This document shows positions 19,037 to 29,084 of a DNA stretch of 30,000 nt, piece after piece. The notes beneath the pieces were generated by a model. That model was not told where the DNA came from. It searched no databases and saw only the letters and a program-made list of their open reading frames with translations. Both the position numbers and the translations under genes were made by a program. The stretch is from Chara braunii (taxonomy: Eukaryota > Streptophyta > Charophyceae > Charales > Characeae): the NCBI GenBank assembly GCA_003427395.1, contig BFEA01000401.1, forward strand, positions 633,222 through 663,221. The letters are read 5' to 3'. Position 1 is the stretch's first letter. Each line of letters opens with the position of its first letter.

Positions 19037-21362
19037 TTAGGATTCGATGGGGATTGTTCCCATGTATGTGCGTAGCTCGTTGCCCGACTGATGTTTGGAA
19101 GATGAGCAAGAAACTGATCCTGTGGTTGGGGCCCATTTCTGGGCCAGGATGTTCTTCAGATATATGGACCGCGGCATCTTGTTTTTTGGCAGTTTCCCAT
19201 TTAGTTTACTCAGGACACCTGCATCTGAAACATGTTGTATCCATATCTGTTGGAGAGCTTCCGCATCTTCTTCGATAAACAGTGTGAGGCGGATCAGTCT
19301 CAGACCCTCCAGGAGGAGGGCATCTAGTCTCTCTTGAGATATGAATGCATCCAATATCGAGACAAATAGTTTGCACGTCCTGGCCTCCTATTCCTGGTAT
19401 AACCTTGGTAGAGCCATATCTGACACTAATCTCAGTGGGAATCGAACGTCGAAGATGTGCTTGACTACAGACATAATTGTCTGAGAAGTGACTGGTTCTT
19501 CCGCTTGTTCGGTCAAAAACATGACTTTTGACTCCGTAGGCTGCCATGCGATCACATTGACAACTCCATTTACCAATGTGCAGATAAACGACATTAGCCA
19601 TTTTTCCAGAGTGCCTTACGTTTTGGAAGAGGTTATCATCCTTCTTCTGCGGGAGGTTTTAACCCTTGTCTGTGGGATTACTACTCTCGTCCCTGAATTA
19701 GCTAAGGAAGAAGATCATTCAGCTTTACTGCGAACCGAGGCTCTTGAGTACTATGTCATTGATTCTCCCTCCCTTGGAGGGCCTTCCAATAGAAAGAGGC
19801 AAGCCGAAGAAGAACTAGTTCGTACTATTCTGGCCGCCTTGAGTGGGGATTGCCCTCTCGTGCTTCTCCCCTGGACTTCCAGTGCTGAGGTGGCAGCTTC
19901 TTCTTCGGAGTCTTGTATGATTCGAGGGTTTTTGCTTGTTCCTGTGGATGTGACGGGTCTGATTGAGACAAGCCGAATCACCCCGGAGGGCGGTATCTCG
20001 GTGCCCGGTGGGGGGGGGTTCTTCCCCACCTGTAGTTGTTGTTCTACCTGGGTATAATAAAACTGATCTTAGCAATTGATTGTTTTGTGGATGAAGGACG
20101 AAACTTCCCTGCATCTTGGGTTGGCTGTCCATCCCAGCTTGTAGGTAGGTCTCATAAGGATCTCGCACCGGGCTTGGCCCGGGGGAGAAAATTGGATTGT
20201 TAACCATTGTGCGTGGTTCTTCTCGGCTCCTTGAGGGGCCAAAATGATGAGAGAGGGATCTGGTTGGAGACGGGTTTCTAGTGCGCATCCTAGTGGATCC
20301 GTGGTTCGTGAGTGATCCCTGATACTTGGGAGTACCTCTGCGTCCTCCTCTTCGTGGATCTACTCTCGAATGGGAGCTGGAGGAGGTCGACGATGTGTCG
20401 TCATCCTCTTCCATCATCTGGGAGGCACGATCTTGGCCAAATTCATCGCCATCCTCTTCCATTTTCTGGCAGGCACGATCTTGGCCAAATTTGTTGCGCC
20501 GCCTATTCTGATTGTTCTCTTTCTTGTACACTGATCGTTTGTGTGGAAGTATCATCGGCAGCGCGTGCAGTACGACGTGGACGCTGAGGCTAATCTCACT
20601 TCTACCATATCTCCTTGCTCCGTGCGTACCCATACCTGATCTACGAACCTAGAACGACTTCCTGGATCCAGTATGCACTTGACGTTGAGTAATCTTGGAT
20701 TCGAGGAGAACCTGCCTAGGGGATCCATACTCACTACCGGACCAATGACTCGAGCTATTGAAGATTTGAGGTAGAAATATGCATCCAATGGTGCTTGGAT
20801 GGCTAGTACCCAAAATGTGTTTTCCAACTCTGCTTTTTAGAATTCTTTCCATTCAGCCCTTAGTAACCAAGGCTTCATCTCAAAAACGTATCTTTTCCCT
20901 TTTAGCTGGACTTCTCCAGATCCCTTATTCACTATCCATTCCGCCACTACACGACCTTGCAACATATGAGATGGCATTCACACCCTTAAATTTCACCCTT
21001 CCTTTCCCTACGGGAGAATCGTAAATTCCATTTTTTTTCCACCCGTTTTCGTAGCACCTAAAAATGTCTTCTTTTACTTTTCGGGGGAGGTTTCTTGCTT
21101 CGTCTCTGAAGATTATGACAACTGTTCGTTCTTTCAGCCATTGAATTTTGATCCCATCGTACCGGGCATCCACAATAACCAGTGCTTCATTGCCCTCAAT
21201 GGACACGTCTTCAAATGGTATGTCGTAGGGGCATAGACCCTCATCATAGCACATAGTGAGAAGAAGCCTGACCCGCTCATTAAAACCATCATCCTACCCG
21301 TCTTGACCCCTGTCTTCCCCATTGATCGCCATATCTAATTCTAACTGTTGTTGTGCTGCCAT
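19037..21362 (-). pseudogene. LINE ORF1: DUF4283-like RNA-binding domain and CCHC knuckle
   Basis: Begins MAAQQQLELDMAINGEDRGQ at 21,362. An in-frame TAG at 21,294-21,296 interrupts codon 23, then the same frame continues through NERVRLLLTM... The domain WLKERTVVIIFRDE...YVFEMKPWLLRAEWKEF...FWVLAIQAPL...ARVIGPVV is of DUF4283 type, with a frameshift near 20,955 and a TAA at 20,837-20,839. A CCHC knuckle follows as CTRC-x4-H-x4-C near 20,570-20,528, with a TGA (20,552-20,554) inside it. After another frame change comes a basic and acidic low-complexity tail (GQDRAxQxMEEDxD repeats, SR/SP-rich). The last part reads ERLDALLLEGLRL...KNILAQKWAPTTG and stops TAA at 19,037. A TAG at 19,388 also interrupts it. 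ORF1 would coat the element RNA; this copy is inactive. Confidence 0.75.
20403..20498. repeat. 48-bp tandem duplication within LINE ORF1
   Basis: Two adjacent 48-bp units, starting at 20,403 and 20,451 (ATCCTCTTCCAT...GGCCAAATT), encode KFGQDRACQKMEEDGD and EFGQDRASQMMEEDDD on the minus strand. Both units are in frame, so they arose while ORF1 was coding or by chance in a multiple of three. Confidence 0.85.
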
Positions 21363-21404
21363 GGTCTCCCTAATTCTGAAGCTAATTACAGGGCCTCAGT
21401 CTGC

Positions 21405-22575
21405 ACTTTTGCACTTGCGATTAACCTGTTTTGTTGTCTCCCGAACCGTGTGATGTTTCCGCCTTCAACACTTATCCGAGTTGGGCGGGGGTTTACCACT
21501 TGCTCGATTGGTCTATGATAATATGCATATCTGAAGGATTCCGCACAAGCCTCCTAAGATTCCACCACGCGGCTATGACGCGAGCCTGAATTGAGGGTTT
21601 CTGGCCTCGGTTCGGCCTATCCGCTAGTATTGGAACGTTCGTGCCCTCGGGCTGATCACGCTCCTCTAGCGGGTCATCGTGCCGGGTACTTGCCTTTCGG
21701 CTTCAACTACCAGTACTCCCGCCGTACCTATAGCCTTGGTGGTGAGTGGCGACCAAGTGGCCCTCCGTCGGGTGGGCCTGATAAGAGGCGGAGCTACATA
21801 TATTTATTTCCTCTAGGCCTAGCAGTTCCTGAGATGGTCAGGCAACGTAGCAAGCAGTGAAAGGCTATTGTGACAAACATCTTCTGGCACTTATTCATGC
21901 TACTCCATATCTAAAGATTGTCCTATAACTTAAGAGAATAGTACTATTGAGAAGAGTACTCGTCAACTAGTAATTAACCCACTAAAGTTCCATCGCACTC
22001 AAAGTAATATACGGATCAAGCAAGAAGTTCAACCCGCAGGTAGTACAAGAAGATGAAGCAAATACAACCGTGTCTCAACACCACACACGTTGTGTACCAC
22101 AACCTCTTAAGATACTATCTACTCTTAACCCTCTTTCTGCAGAACCCTAGAAGGTTAATACCAAACCAGATTCAATTGGTGAGATGGGTGAGGAGTAAGG
22201 AGAATTACCCTCGTAGCCTTCAACTTTTCTGCCTGGACCTCCGAGACGGTTGACGGTGCAGACCATATCCGTGTCGCTTTGGACACTTGACGCAGTTATT
22301 GTACACAACTGAAATATGCTTCTTCTGCCCATGGCCTAGGGGTGATTTCGTTTTGGTGGAGGAGACGGCCATGAAAATTTCACACCGCAATGGTCACCAC
22401 GGTAACTTGCGTTACTATAGCGCTGGGACCGTCGGATGAGTCGACGACCTCCGTGCGAGCGGGTTTGGCGGCGCTCCCGCGTATGTCGTTTCATCGGCGC
22501 CAGGCGCCGGTCCTTTTTCGGGTGCGGATTTTCAAACAGGTTTTTTCTTGTTTGGTTTGTACCCTTCTCTCTGCG
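21405..22575. other. Unassigned sequence between the LINE and a GT microsatellite
   Basis: It may include the LINE 5' UTR just above 21,362. Open frames of 60-90 codons at 21,591-21,860 and elsewhere show no recognisable family. No RNA gene or repeat was seen. Confidence 0.4.
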
Positions 22576-22576
22576 C

Positions 22577-22586
22577 ACGCGCGCGC

Positions 22587-22680
<94 letters not shown>

Positions 22681-22681
22681 G
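22577..22681. repeat. (GC)n(GT)n microsatellite
   Basis: A short CGCG run at 22,577-22,589 leads into about 45 GT units with one TT interruption near 22,661. Confidence 0.98.
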
Positions 22682-22777
22682 CGTAAGTGTGTAACCCCCA
22701 TAATAAGACATGATTACGGTATGATACGGAAACCGCATCATAATCAAGATCTGAAATGTTATATCGGCGTACCTTAA

Positions 22778-22937
22778 GAATGAAAACTTGTAGGCGTGGT
22801 GCAGACGCATCCAGTACTCGGAGGTGGGGAATGACTATGCCGGACTACATGAGCAAGCTCAGGAATGAAAACTTGTAGGTGTGGTGCAGACGAAACCTAT
22901 ACTATAAGGTTAGGAATGACTATGCCAGACTACACAA
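22778..22937. repeat. 85-bp imperfect tandem duplication
   Basis: GAATGAAAACTTGTAGGCGT at 22,778 and GAATGAAAACTTGTAGGTGT at 22,863. Both are followed by GGTGCAGACG and, later, GGAATGACTATGCC(G/A)GACTACA. The middle third of the units differs. Confidence 0.85.
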
Positions 22938-22939
22938 CC

Positions 22940-23405
22940 ATTTATGTTCCCACTGCACTTTGTGGGCGAATTGGAACACACACCATCAAATAGACACCAC
23001 AAGACGGGGAAAGGAAGCACAATAAGGCAAAATGCAAGGAGGCAACGACAACAAACTGCAGAAGGGCACAAGGATTGGGGGGCACGGGGGAGGTGGGAGG
23101 GCAAACTATACAAAAATGCGAAAAAAACAAAGAAAAAAAAGGTTATTACATCAGGTAGCAGCAAAACACAATGGTTGGAAGACACGGGGGAGGCGGGAGG
23201 CTAGACGTCACTCAAACACAGAAAGCATGCAAAGCAAAAATTTAAGTACCCAAAAGCAGCGAAGACCAAAAAAAATAAAACAAATAAATAAAAAACCGAT
23301 GATGACAAGATTGTTTCGTCGGAGTTGCACCGACTCATTAGGAGGCTGAACCCTCGACAATTTGCGGAATCCCCGTATTTGATGGTTTGGATCATGAACC
23401 CTTTC
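22940..23405. other. Unassigned A-rich sequence
   Basis: Lysine-rich open frames arise from A-rich composition. GACACGGGGGAGGCGGGAGG near 23,179 resembles GGCACGGGGGAGGTGGGAGG near 23,080. No gene was recognised. Confidence 0.4.
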
Positions 23406-23409
23406 ACCC

Positions 23410-23895
23410 TTGTTGACGACAGAATGTCCCCAAACGGATCATAGCAGCGAACAACAACCTTGTGGAGCACTTGTTAACACAGTGGAGGCAACACGGCTGC
23501 ACAACGCTGAAAATGACTACAAGGAACGACATGACACGCAGGACAAGCAGCGCGGCAACAGTGTCATGAAGCGCAAGGCAACCATATTGCAAGGGACGAC
23601 AGGGCAAGCGGACCAGCAACTCGGCAACCGTGGAGCGAAGCACAAGGCACCCTCAACAAGGCAATCAACCAACAACGCCTGCAAGCAGCAAACACGGAAG
23701 GCACGGCCAGCGGAAGGGCAACAAGGCAGCGGAGCAGCGAAGCACAAGGCAACACCAACAACATGGCCACACCGCAAAGCGAACACATCAACCTACAAAG
23801 AGCCACATGCAAAGCAAGTGGGACAGGCAGCAGGGCAGCGGCAGAGCGTAGGCGAGGACGTCCACACATCCAACACGAAGCAAAGCAGTGCATGA
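23410..23895 (+). other. Low-complexity open frame of 161 codons, function unknown
   Basis: One ATG-started frame, rich in Q, A, K, T and H, carrying loose internal repeats: GNSVMKRKA, GNRGAKHKA and GSGAAKHKA, each followed by a T/Q-rich stretch. At the DNA level the motif GCGAAGCACAAGGCA recurs. The opposite strand is also open over much of it, which points to repeat-driven composition and not to a selected protein. I recognise no domain. It could be a decayed minisatellite, a part of an unknown element, or a genuine orphan gene; I favour the first. Confidence 0.2.
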
Positions 23896-24169
23896 CCCAC
23901 TCACATCACGGTTGAACCCCGCAGACTGTTTGGTTCCCACCACCCACTGAGCCAGAAAATCACTCCGACGAGCATCCGTCATCACCCATAGGCAACACAA
24001 ACATCCCGAACAGAGCGGCCCCCTTAAGAGTGCAGTTGGCACTCCAAACGAGGAACCACCGACTGTTTGGCACTACTTAAGGGTGCTAAGTTGGGCACAC
24101 AAAGAAAATACTTAGAAAAAATCAGACGGAGGACAGACAACGAGAAAAAGACTGACAAACATAAAACTA

Positions 24170-24170
<1 letters not shown>

Positions 24171-24216
<46 letters not shown>

Positions 24217-24220
24217 GTGT

Positions 24221-24278
<58 letters not shown>

Positions 24279-24303
24279 GTGTGTGTATGTGTGTGTGTGT
24301 GTG
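24171..24303. repeat. (TG)n microsatellite with point interruptions
   Basis: About 65 TG units with single GC, GG and TA interruptions. All-Cys/Val and Thr/His frames across it are artefacts. Confidence 0.98.
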
Positions 24304-25040
24304 TCTGTTCGCAACGTCAAAAGAAGCGCAAAGAGAAAACCATCATCTTCACCTCTTGCATGAACTCCTTGTGAAACATCATGCCTTCTCTATAAGATAG
24401 CTTTCTACCTTGCTTCGGTGATGTTTGCCCCTTTGCCATAGCGTTTAGGGTGCAGGGTTGGCTACCGGTGGAGGCCCAACTAACACAAGGACCCAATATT
24501 TGACAGTAACTGTGCCTCCCTTTTCACCTTCCTTCAACCACCTTGAGTTCGCAGCCAGGAGGCTGCGCTTGTGTGGGTTCCATTTTTGCCGTTTCATTTC
24601 TTTCTATTTTCGGTAAGGTTGTGCAGTACAGCTTCGCTAGGACGGGTTCGTTTGGGGTCTCCAACAAAAAATAGGGTCCAGTCACAGTCGTACCTAAGAC
24701 CAGTCGTAGGGAAGGTTATCTTGTCAAGGTCGTTGCAATTTAGTTTAGGGCACTGTCCATTGTTTCCCTTTTAAGGGATAAAGTTTTTTCCCGTTGCAAA
24801 CTGGAGGCGGGCGATATGGGTCTGGGCGGGCGAGTTAGGTTTGGGTTTGGGACGTTTCCGCTTTTGTTTTTTTTTCTCTTCAACTGCATCTTCCCAGAAA
24901 TATAGTATCGAAGCATTATGTTGTTTACTACAGCCCAAGTAACGAAATCTAAAACGTACTGCCCTCGTTGGCAGGGCTTACTAAGAAAAAAAAGAAAAAA
25001 AAAAACGCATTGAATTGACTTTTCGGGAACAAAAGAAGAA
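24304..25040. other. Unassigned sequence
   Basis: No gene, RNA or repeat of note apart from short A or T runs near 24,990-25,005. Confidence 0.4.
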
Positions 25041-25053
25041 AAAACGTACTTAC

Positions 25054-25222
25054 CTTTGCCACGAGAGTTGTGGAGATGGAGGGCCTTGCTCCACTACTGA
25101 CCAAATGTGCAACATGAGCATAAATCTTCTGGTATAACATAAGTAGATATATTGCTTGTAGTTTAGAGTTTGAAATCCCCTTTTTCCTAGCCACGTGTAG
25201 GGTTGTACAACCCTCAGTAGTT
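25054..25222 (-). CDS. Possible ankyrin-repeat-like exon
   Basis: On the minus strand a frame reads EGCTTLHVARKKGI, close to the ankyrin signature (G-x-TPLHxAxxxG), continues through a helical segment with HVAHLVSSGARPS, and ends LVAK at an excellent donor AAG|GTAAGTACG (25,054/25,053). The upstream side is weak: a 20-base A tract (plus-strand T at 25,221-25,240) ending CTACTGAG replaces a normal pyrimidine tract, so the acceptor is doubtful. No neighbouring exon was found. It may be a real exon of a gene on this strand, an exon remnant, or chance. The protein match is short. Confidence 0.3.
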
Positions 25223-25271
25223 TTTTTTTTTTTTTTTTTCCTCCTGCGATCGAAGAGTTTGGGCTCCATCC

Positions 25272-25460
25272 AGCGGCCTAGGTCAATTGGTTAGGCACGC
25301 AAGTGGCATTCGGGAGGTTGTGGGTTCAATCCCCACGGCCTCCAACTAACTGAGATAGTCAGGTGGATCCTCCCAGTCGGTATCAGTGAGGTCTTCAACC
25401 AACACGGGTGTGAGTGGGTTGTGTGTGTTGTGTGGGACAACATTGGCCTTAGACACTAGT
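25272..25460 (+). mobile_element. tRNA-derived SINE
   Basis: The first 73 nt (25,272-25,344) fold like a tRNA: acceptor arms AGCGGCC/GGCCTCC pair at 5 of 7, the D-arm region TAGGTCAATTGG matches the pol III A box, and the T arm GTGGG-TTCAATC-CCCAC is perfect with B box GGTTCAATCC (25,323-25,332). The anticodon stem does not pair and position 33 is not T, so this is not a working tRNA. A tRNA-unrelated body follows (CAACTAACTGAGATAGTCAG... to a GT-rich part near 25,420-25,435). The 3' end is uncertain and no poly(A) tail is obvious. Confidence 0.7.
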
Positions 25461-25970
25461 ACCGTCCAAAAGGCTGCCCATCCTCCACTTCATATGACCT
25501 TTGCCAAGCTTATTGTGTAGAACATAAAACATGCTACCCGAATGACTACGTCCCCTCGTTTGACACAGTATAACAATTTTTTCTTTTTTTTTTTCATCGT
25601 GTCCGTCTTCCGTCCTTGATTCTTCGTCGAACCCTATCGATAGGGCCACTCTGCAGCACTTGGGAAACCTGCCAGTCGTTACCCCTATGCATGCTGGTGA
25701 TTGACCACAAACCGGCGCCCTGCGTCGTGGTTATCCCGACTGGTTTTTCGATCATGCATTGAAGTTTGCAGGAATTTGGTATCATTGGGTTCCTTTTCTG
25801 ACGAATCGGGGAAGCTTGTAGAGCGGATGAAGTAAGGGAACTTGGACCCGTTTTTAGGGTTAGTCATAAGAACAGTAGTAGATTGGTTCATTCTGTCTTT
25901 TGTAATGATGATCGAGGGTTTCGAACCATTGATCCATCAATTCTGAATTTTTTCTTTAGCACTTGGCTAT

Positions 25971-26442
25971 CGTCTTCACCCGAAAACAAGGCCCGGACAT
26001 TATATTCAACTTACCCTAAAAAGATGAGATTAATTTTTTCGTTTTTACTCACTTTTTCTCAAATAGAACGCCCTTTCGAATAGTATGCCTGGGCGTTATA
26101 TTTGAATGTTCCGTGGGAAGAGTGCCTTGAAGAGGTAGTATACATGGGTTTTAAAGGCGGGGGAAGGGGCTATATATGAATTTTGACGAGGGTTGAATGG
26201 CGGGTTGACTTCCAAGAGATATATTTTGGCTTTAGTTTTCGTTTTTATTTTTTATTTCCGAGTTTATAAGGAATTCTGAAGTGACCCTCAGCCAAAAGTT
26301 GGTCGCATTCCAATCCTATACAACTTCAGAATTTTTTTATTTTGTTTTTCAGAATTTTGGGGCCTCACCGAAGTTACCACAAATCTACTGAATATAACGT
26401 TCGGGCGTTATAAACGAAATTCATACACAACGCCCGGGCGTT
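25971..26442. repeat. Cluster of foldback motifs related to the intron 1 MITE
   Basis: 25,971-26,004 (CGTCTTCACCCGAAAACAAG...) matches the left arm at 11,258 at about 30 of 34 positions. Further right are a 15-bp inverted repeat TCAAATAGAACGCCC/GGGCGTTATATTTGA (26,059-26,073 and 26,091-26,105; one mismatch), an 11-bp perfect inverted repeat AATTCTGAAGT/ACTTCAGAATT (26,272 and 26,323), ATAACGTTCGGGCGTTAT (26,394-26,411) and the perfect 14-bp palindrome AACGCCCGGGCGTT (26,429-26,442). A core GGGCGTTATA is shared by several. Confidence 0.65.
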
Positions 26443-26819
26443 ATTTTCTGGTGGAGACGTTAATTCGTTTTTAAATAATACAGCCAACGAATTTGATCTT
26501 GATGTTAGTTCCTTTGCTTCAATTTTTTTGTGTGAAGTAGTGACAGTGGTCTATTATCTTTTTCATGTTGTTCGAAGGTACTTACCGATTATCAGTTACA
26601 CTTACCTTCTATCTTATTGAGTCGTCGTTTTATTCGTCGTCCCTTGTCTGCCTCTCCCTCCTGTCGTCACTCTATTCTTGGTCAACTTGTGTCATCATTG
26701 AAAGCCATGCTATTACTGCTTCGTTGTCTTTAATAACTACTTACAAATGCGGAGTAAACACTACGACTGAGTGACTTTGTTTTCTTCAGTCTGACATAGC
26801 TTTATGTTAACGTTGCATC

Positions 26820-28161
26820 ATGGCTTCTAATCAACCCATCTGTTCTCGAATTGTACGTACCTGCTACAACTACAGTCAGCCAAGGTACTTTGCCCGTTTT
26901 TGTCCTCATCCTCCATGTAATTTTGTTTCTTCTAATCCTTGTACTGTTATTCTTCCCGTACAGGCCCCTTTGCTTAATCCCCCCATCTCCCATCTGGTGC
27001 CGATGTCTAACTACAATAATAACTATAACGGGGGTGGTGGATGGAATAACAATAATCGCAGACTGGCGACGTGGGAGGATCAAGTTTCCAGAATGGAGAC
27101 ACGACACAATGCTGAAGAAGTCAAAGAACAAGAGAAAAAGGAACCAGAAGAAAAAAACAGCCAAGATCAAGGAGGAGGCAGATTGAAGATTGAGAGACAA
27201 AAAGAAGAGCGAGGAGTTGTAGAGAGAGTTTGCATCATCGATGAATGTACAATTCAATTCGATGAAGGAAACTTTGTTGGGTAAGACGAAATCTGAAGGA
27301 TAATAGTCCGACGAGATTGAGAAACCCAAGGCAAAGATTGACAATTAGGAGCGATTACAACTCAACGTTGGTGCCTCAAGTAGTGGGTGTGCAATTTCAC
27401 CCAGCAGAAGCATGAAGCGAATTCTCGATCTTCAGATGACGAACTGTCGTGCTCGAGAGAGAAGACTTGCAAGAATGGAAGAGGAGATGCGACAACTGAA
27501 AAGAGAAAGGGATGAGGCGATAGCCAATGCTGAAAATTGGCGTAACAAAGCTTTGTGGCCAGGGAATAAGAGGGGATCACTTGTCATTGGTCCTACACCT
27601 GCTACGCACGCGAGAGGGCGACCATGACACACGCTCATGAAAACCCTTGCTACCAATCATGCAGTGGAGATAGTCGCCTGTCATGCCAAATAATTTGCTA
27701 CCTTGATGGAGCTTCGTGTGCAAGATTTGAAAGGTCTGAGGGAAGCGGAGCAGGCAGTGGAAAGATTGAAAGGAGAGATGGTGCGATTAGAAATGGAACG
27801 CCAGAAGGTGCCTGGTACCAATCTGCGGGAGAGGATGGAGGAAGCAGCCCAGGCGTCGAGCTGCATGACTGGCAAGGGTAAACAACCAGTGAAGGTTCCG
27901 AGGACGAAGAGAGGTTCGTTTATTGTTGGACAGAAACGTGGTCTGCAATAGAAGAACAAAGACAAGGTGACGACGATTTGCGAGAAAGAGGAGGTGATGT
28001 ATACTACGTTGGACAGTACGAAGGAGGGCATAATAAGTAAACGCGTGACTCTAACATTTGACCAACCACCTGCGGATGCGAGAGCTCATAAAGTTTCTGA
28101 TGATTCACTTGTCGGTAGTGCTGATCTCACGAATGTCGAGGGACATGAACTCTCTTCTTAG
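26820..28161 (+). pseudogene. Degenerate gag-like ORF of a retroelement (zinc-knuckle relic and coiled coil)
   Basis: Frame 1 starts MASNQPICSRIVRTC at 26,820. It contains CYNYSQPRYFARFCP, which keeps CCHC spacing but has Tyr in place of the second Cys and of the His. An asparagine/glycine stretch and a glutamate/lysine coiled coil follow. After a shift near 27,285-27,340 a second frame runs to 28,161 with stops (27,343 region, after RGRP, before FATL, after KRGL). Readable parts are RRLARMEEEMRQLKRERDEA, ALWPGNKRGSLVIG, REAEQAVERLKGEMVRLEME and ICEKEEVMYTTLDSTKEGI. The layout matches a repetitive family I associate with charophyte genomes (from memory, not searched). It is clearly broken. 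Confidence 0.6.
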
Positions 28162-28309
28162 GTTCTTTTCCGGATGCGACACATCATGATCTATGGTGCT
28201 TGGCTAACTGGTGTGTTAAGCTACAACTATCTTCCACTTATCTACTTCAATGCAAATCATTGAATATCATTTTCTGCTTGGTGGTTATTGGTTTTATTTT
28301 GTCTCTATA

Positions 28310-29060
28310 AATTCCATGGGGAGGTAAGTTAGTGAACTTTATTACTCAACCGTTCAATTCCCGTTTTGACTTTGATAGTTGTAAAGCTCCTCGAGTGTAT
28401 GTCCTGATATCGCCATGACATTGTCACATGTGTGTTGGATTTACAACTCATGATATTTGTTCTCGTTGGAAGTAACATGTCTATAGGGCAAGCAACTTGA
28501 CTCTTGTTGAGGGTGGTTGTCGTAATGAAAGACTCTATCGATGGTTGAGGTCAAGTGGTTTTCGCAACTACTACGTTGCTATTCCTGTCTGTATTAGTGC
28601 AGCTGAAGAATTAGGTTGATGCGAAAAGTTTTTTATTTATCATCTTTCTTCGTCCTTGAACGTACAAGATAAACCTAGCAAATCTAGAAGACGGAGAATG
28701 GATCTTCGTGAGAGATTGAGAGAGAAGAAACGTAATACTCAAGGTGTTAAAACTTAGACACGGGGCGACAAGTATTTGACTGTTTTTCACTCCAGTTGGG
28801 GTGAAGTTTCATTTAATTTCAGTAAGATTTTAAAAGGTTGTCTTGATGTCAGAGGACTCAATTGTGTCGTCGCTTGTCGTGGTGGTGATTCCTTGGTAAA
28901 CTCTTGGAAAGTGTTGAAGAAACATTTCGGTGCTTCTACTGTATCTTGTGAGTTTGACACTAACTAGCTTCGCTATTCACGTGGATGGTTGAAAGGTGGC
29001 ATGATTCTCTCTTTTCATACGATTAATGTATTTATGAGCAGATCGTTGTTGTTGAAATAT
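28310..29060 (+). pseudogene. GIY-YIG-like segment and start of a downstream retroelement domain
   Basis: From about 28,310 a single frame, with stops at about 28,419, 28,469, 28,618, 28,756 and 28,966, continues the element. CVGFTTHDICSRWK then H resembles the GIY-YIG helix with Arg and His. CEKFFIYHLSSSLNVQDK has the usual E-xx-FI-x-x-(L/F)-xx-x-LN ending of this nuclease fold. A basic segment follows (SKSRRRRMDLRERLREKKRN), then GEVSFNFSKILKGCLDV and VVACRGGDSLVNSWKV, of unknown fold. GIY-YIG nucleases next to a reverse transcriptase are known from Penelope-like elements. No RT motif of this element remains here. The GIY-YIG reading is inference. Confidence 0.5.
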
Positions 29061-29084
29061 CTGCTATCGAAACTCCTCAGTCAA

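Larger units (their letters stand above)
14750..21400 (-). mobile_element. Near full-length L1-type LINE retrotransposon, degenerate
   Basis: A non-LTR element reads leftwards: ORF1 at 21,362-19,037, 18-19 nt of spacer, then ORF2 at 19,017-14,818 and a 3' UTR. The domain order (DUF4283-like, CCHC knuckle; APE endonuclease, RT, zf-RVT) is that of plant L1 elements. Both ORFs carry several stops and frameshifts, so the copy is dead. I could not place the exact ends, poly(A) or target-site duplication. The 5' border is somewhere above 21,362, and the 3' border is below 14,818. Confidence 0.85.

Noticed and set aside
22390-22810. Cys/Val-rich and Thr/His-rich frames
   Set aside because: Translations of the GT microsatellite; the same applies at 24,024-24,400, 13,066-13,362 and 13,804-14,201.
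24440-24460. TTTAGGG-type interstitial telomere repeat
   Set aside because: Only isolated single units (for example near 24,445, 24,743 and 25,853), no tandem run.
25272-25344. Functional tRNA gene
   Set aside because: The anticodon stem does not pair, position 33 is not T, and a SINE-like body follows.
27432-28031. Minus-strand frames opposite the retroelement ORF
   Set aside because: Shadows of the plus-strand coiled-coil frame, which has the recognisable pattern.
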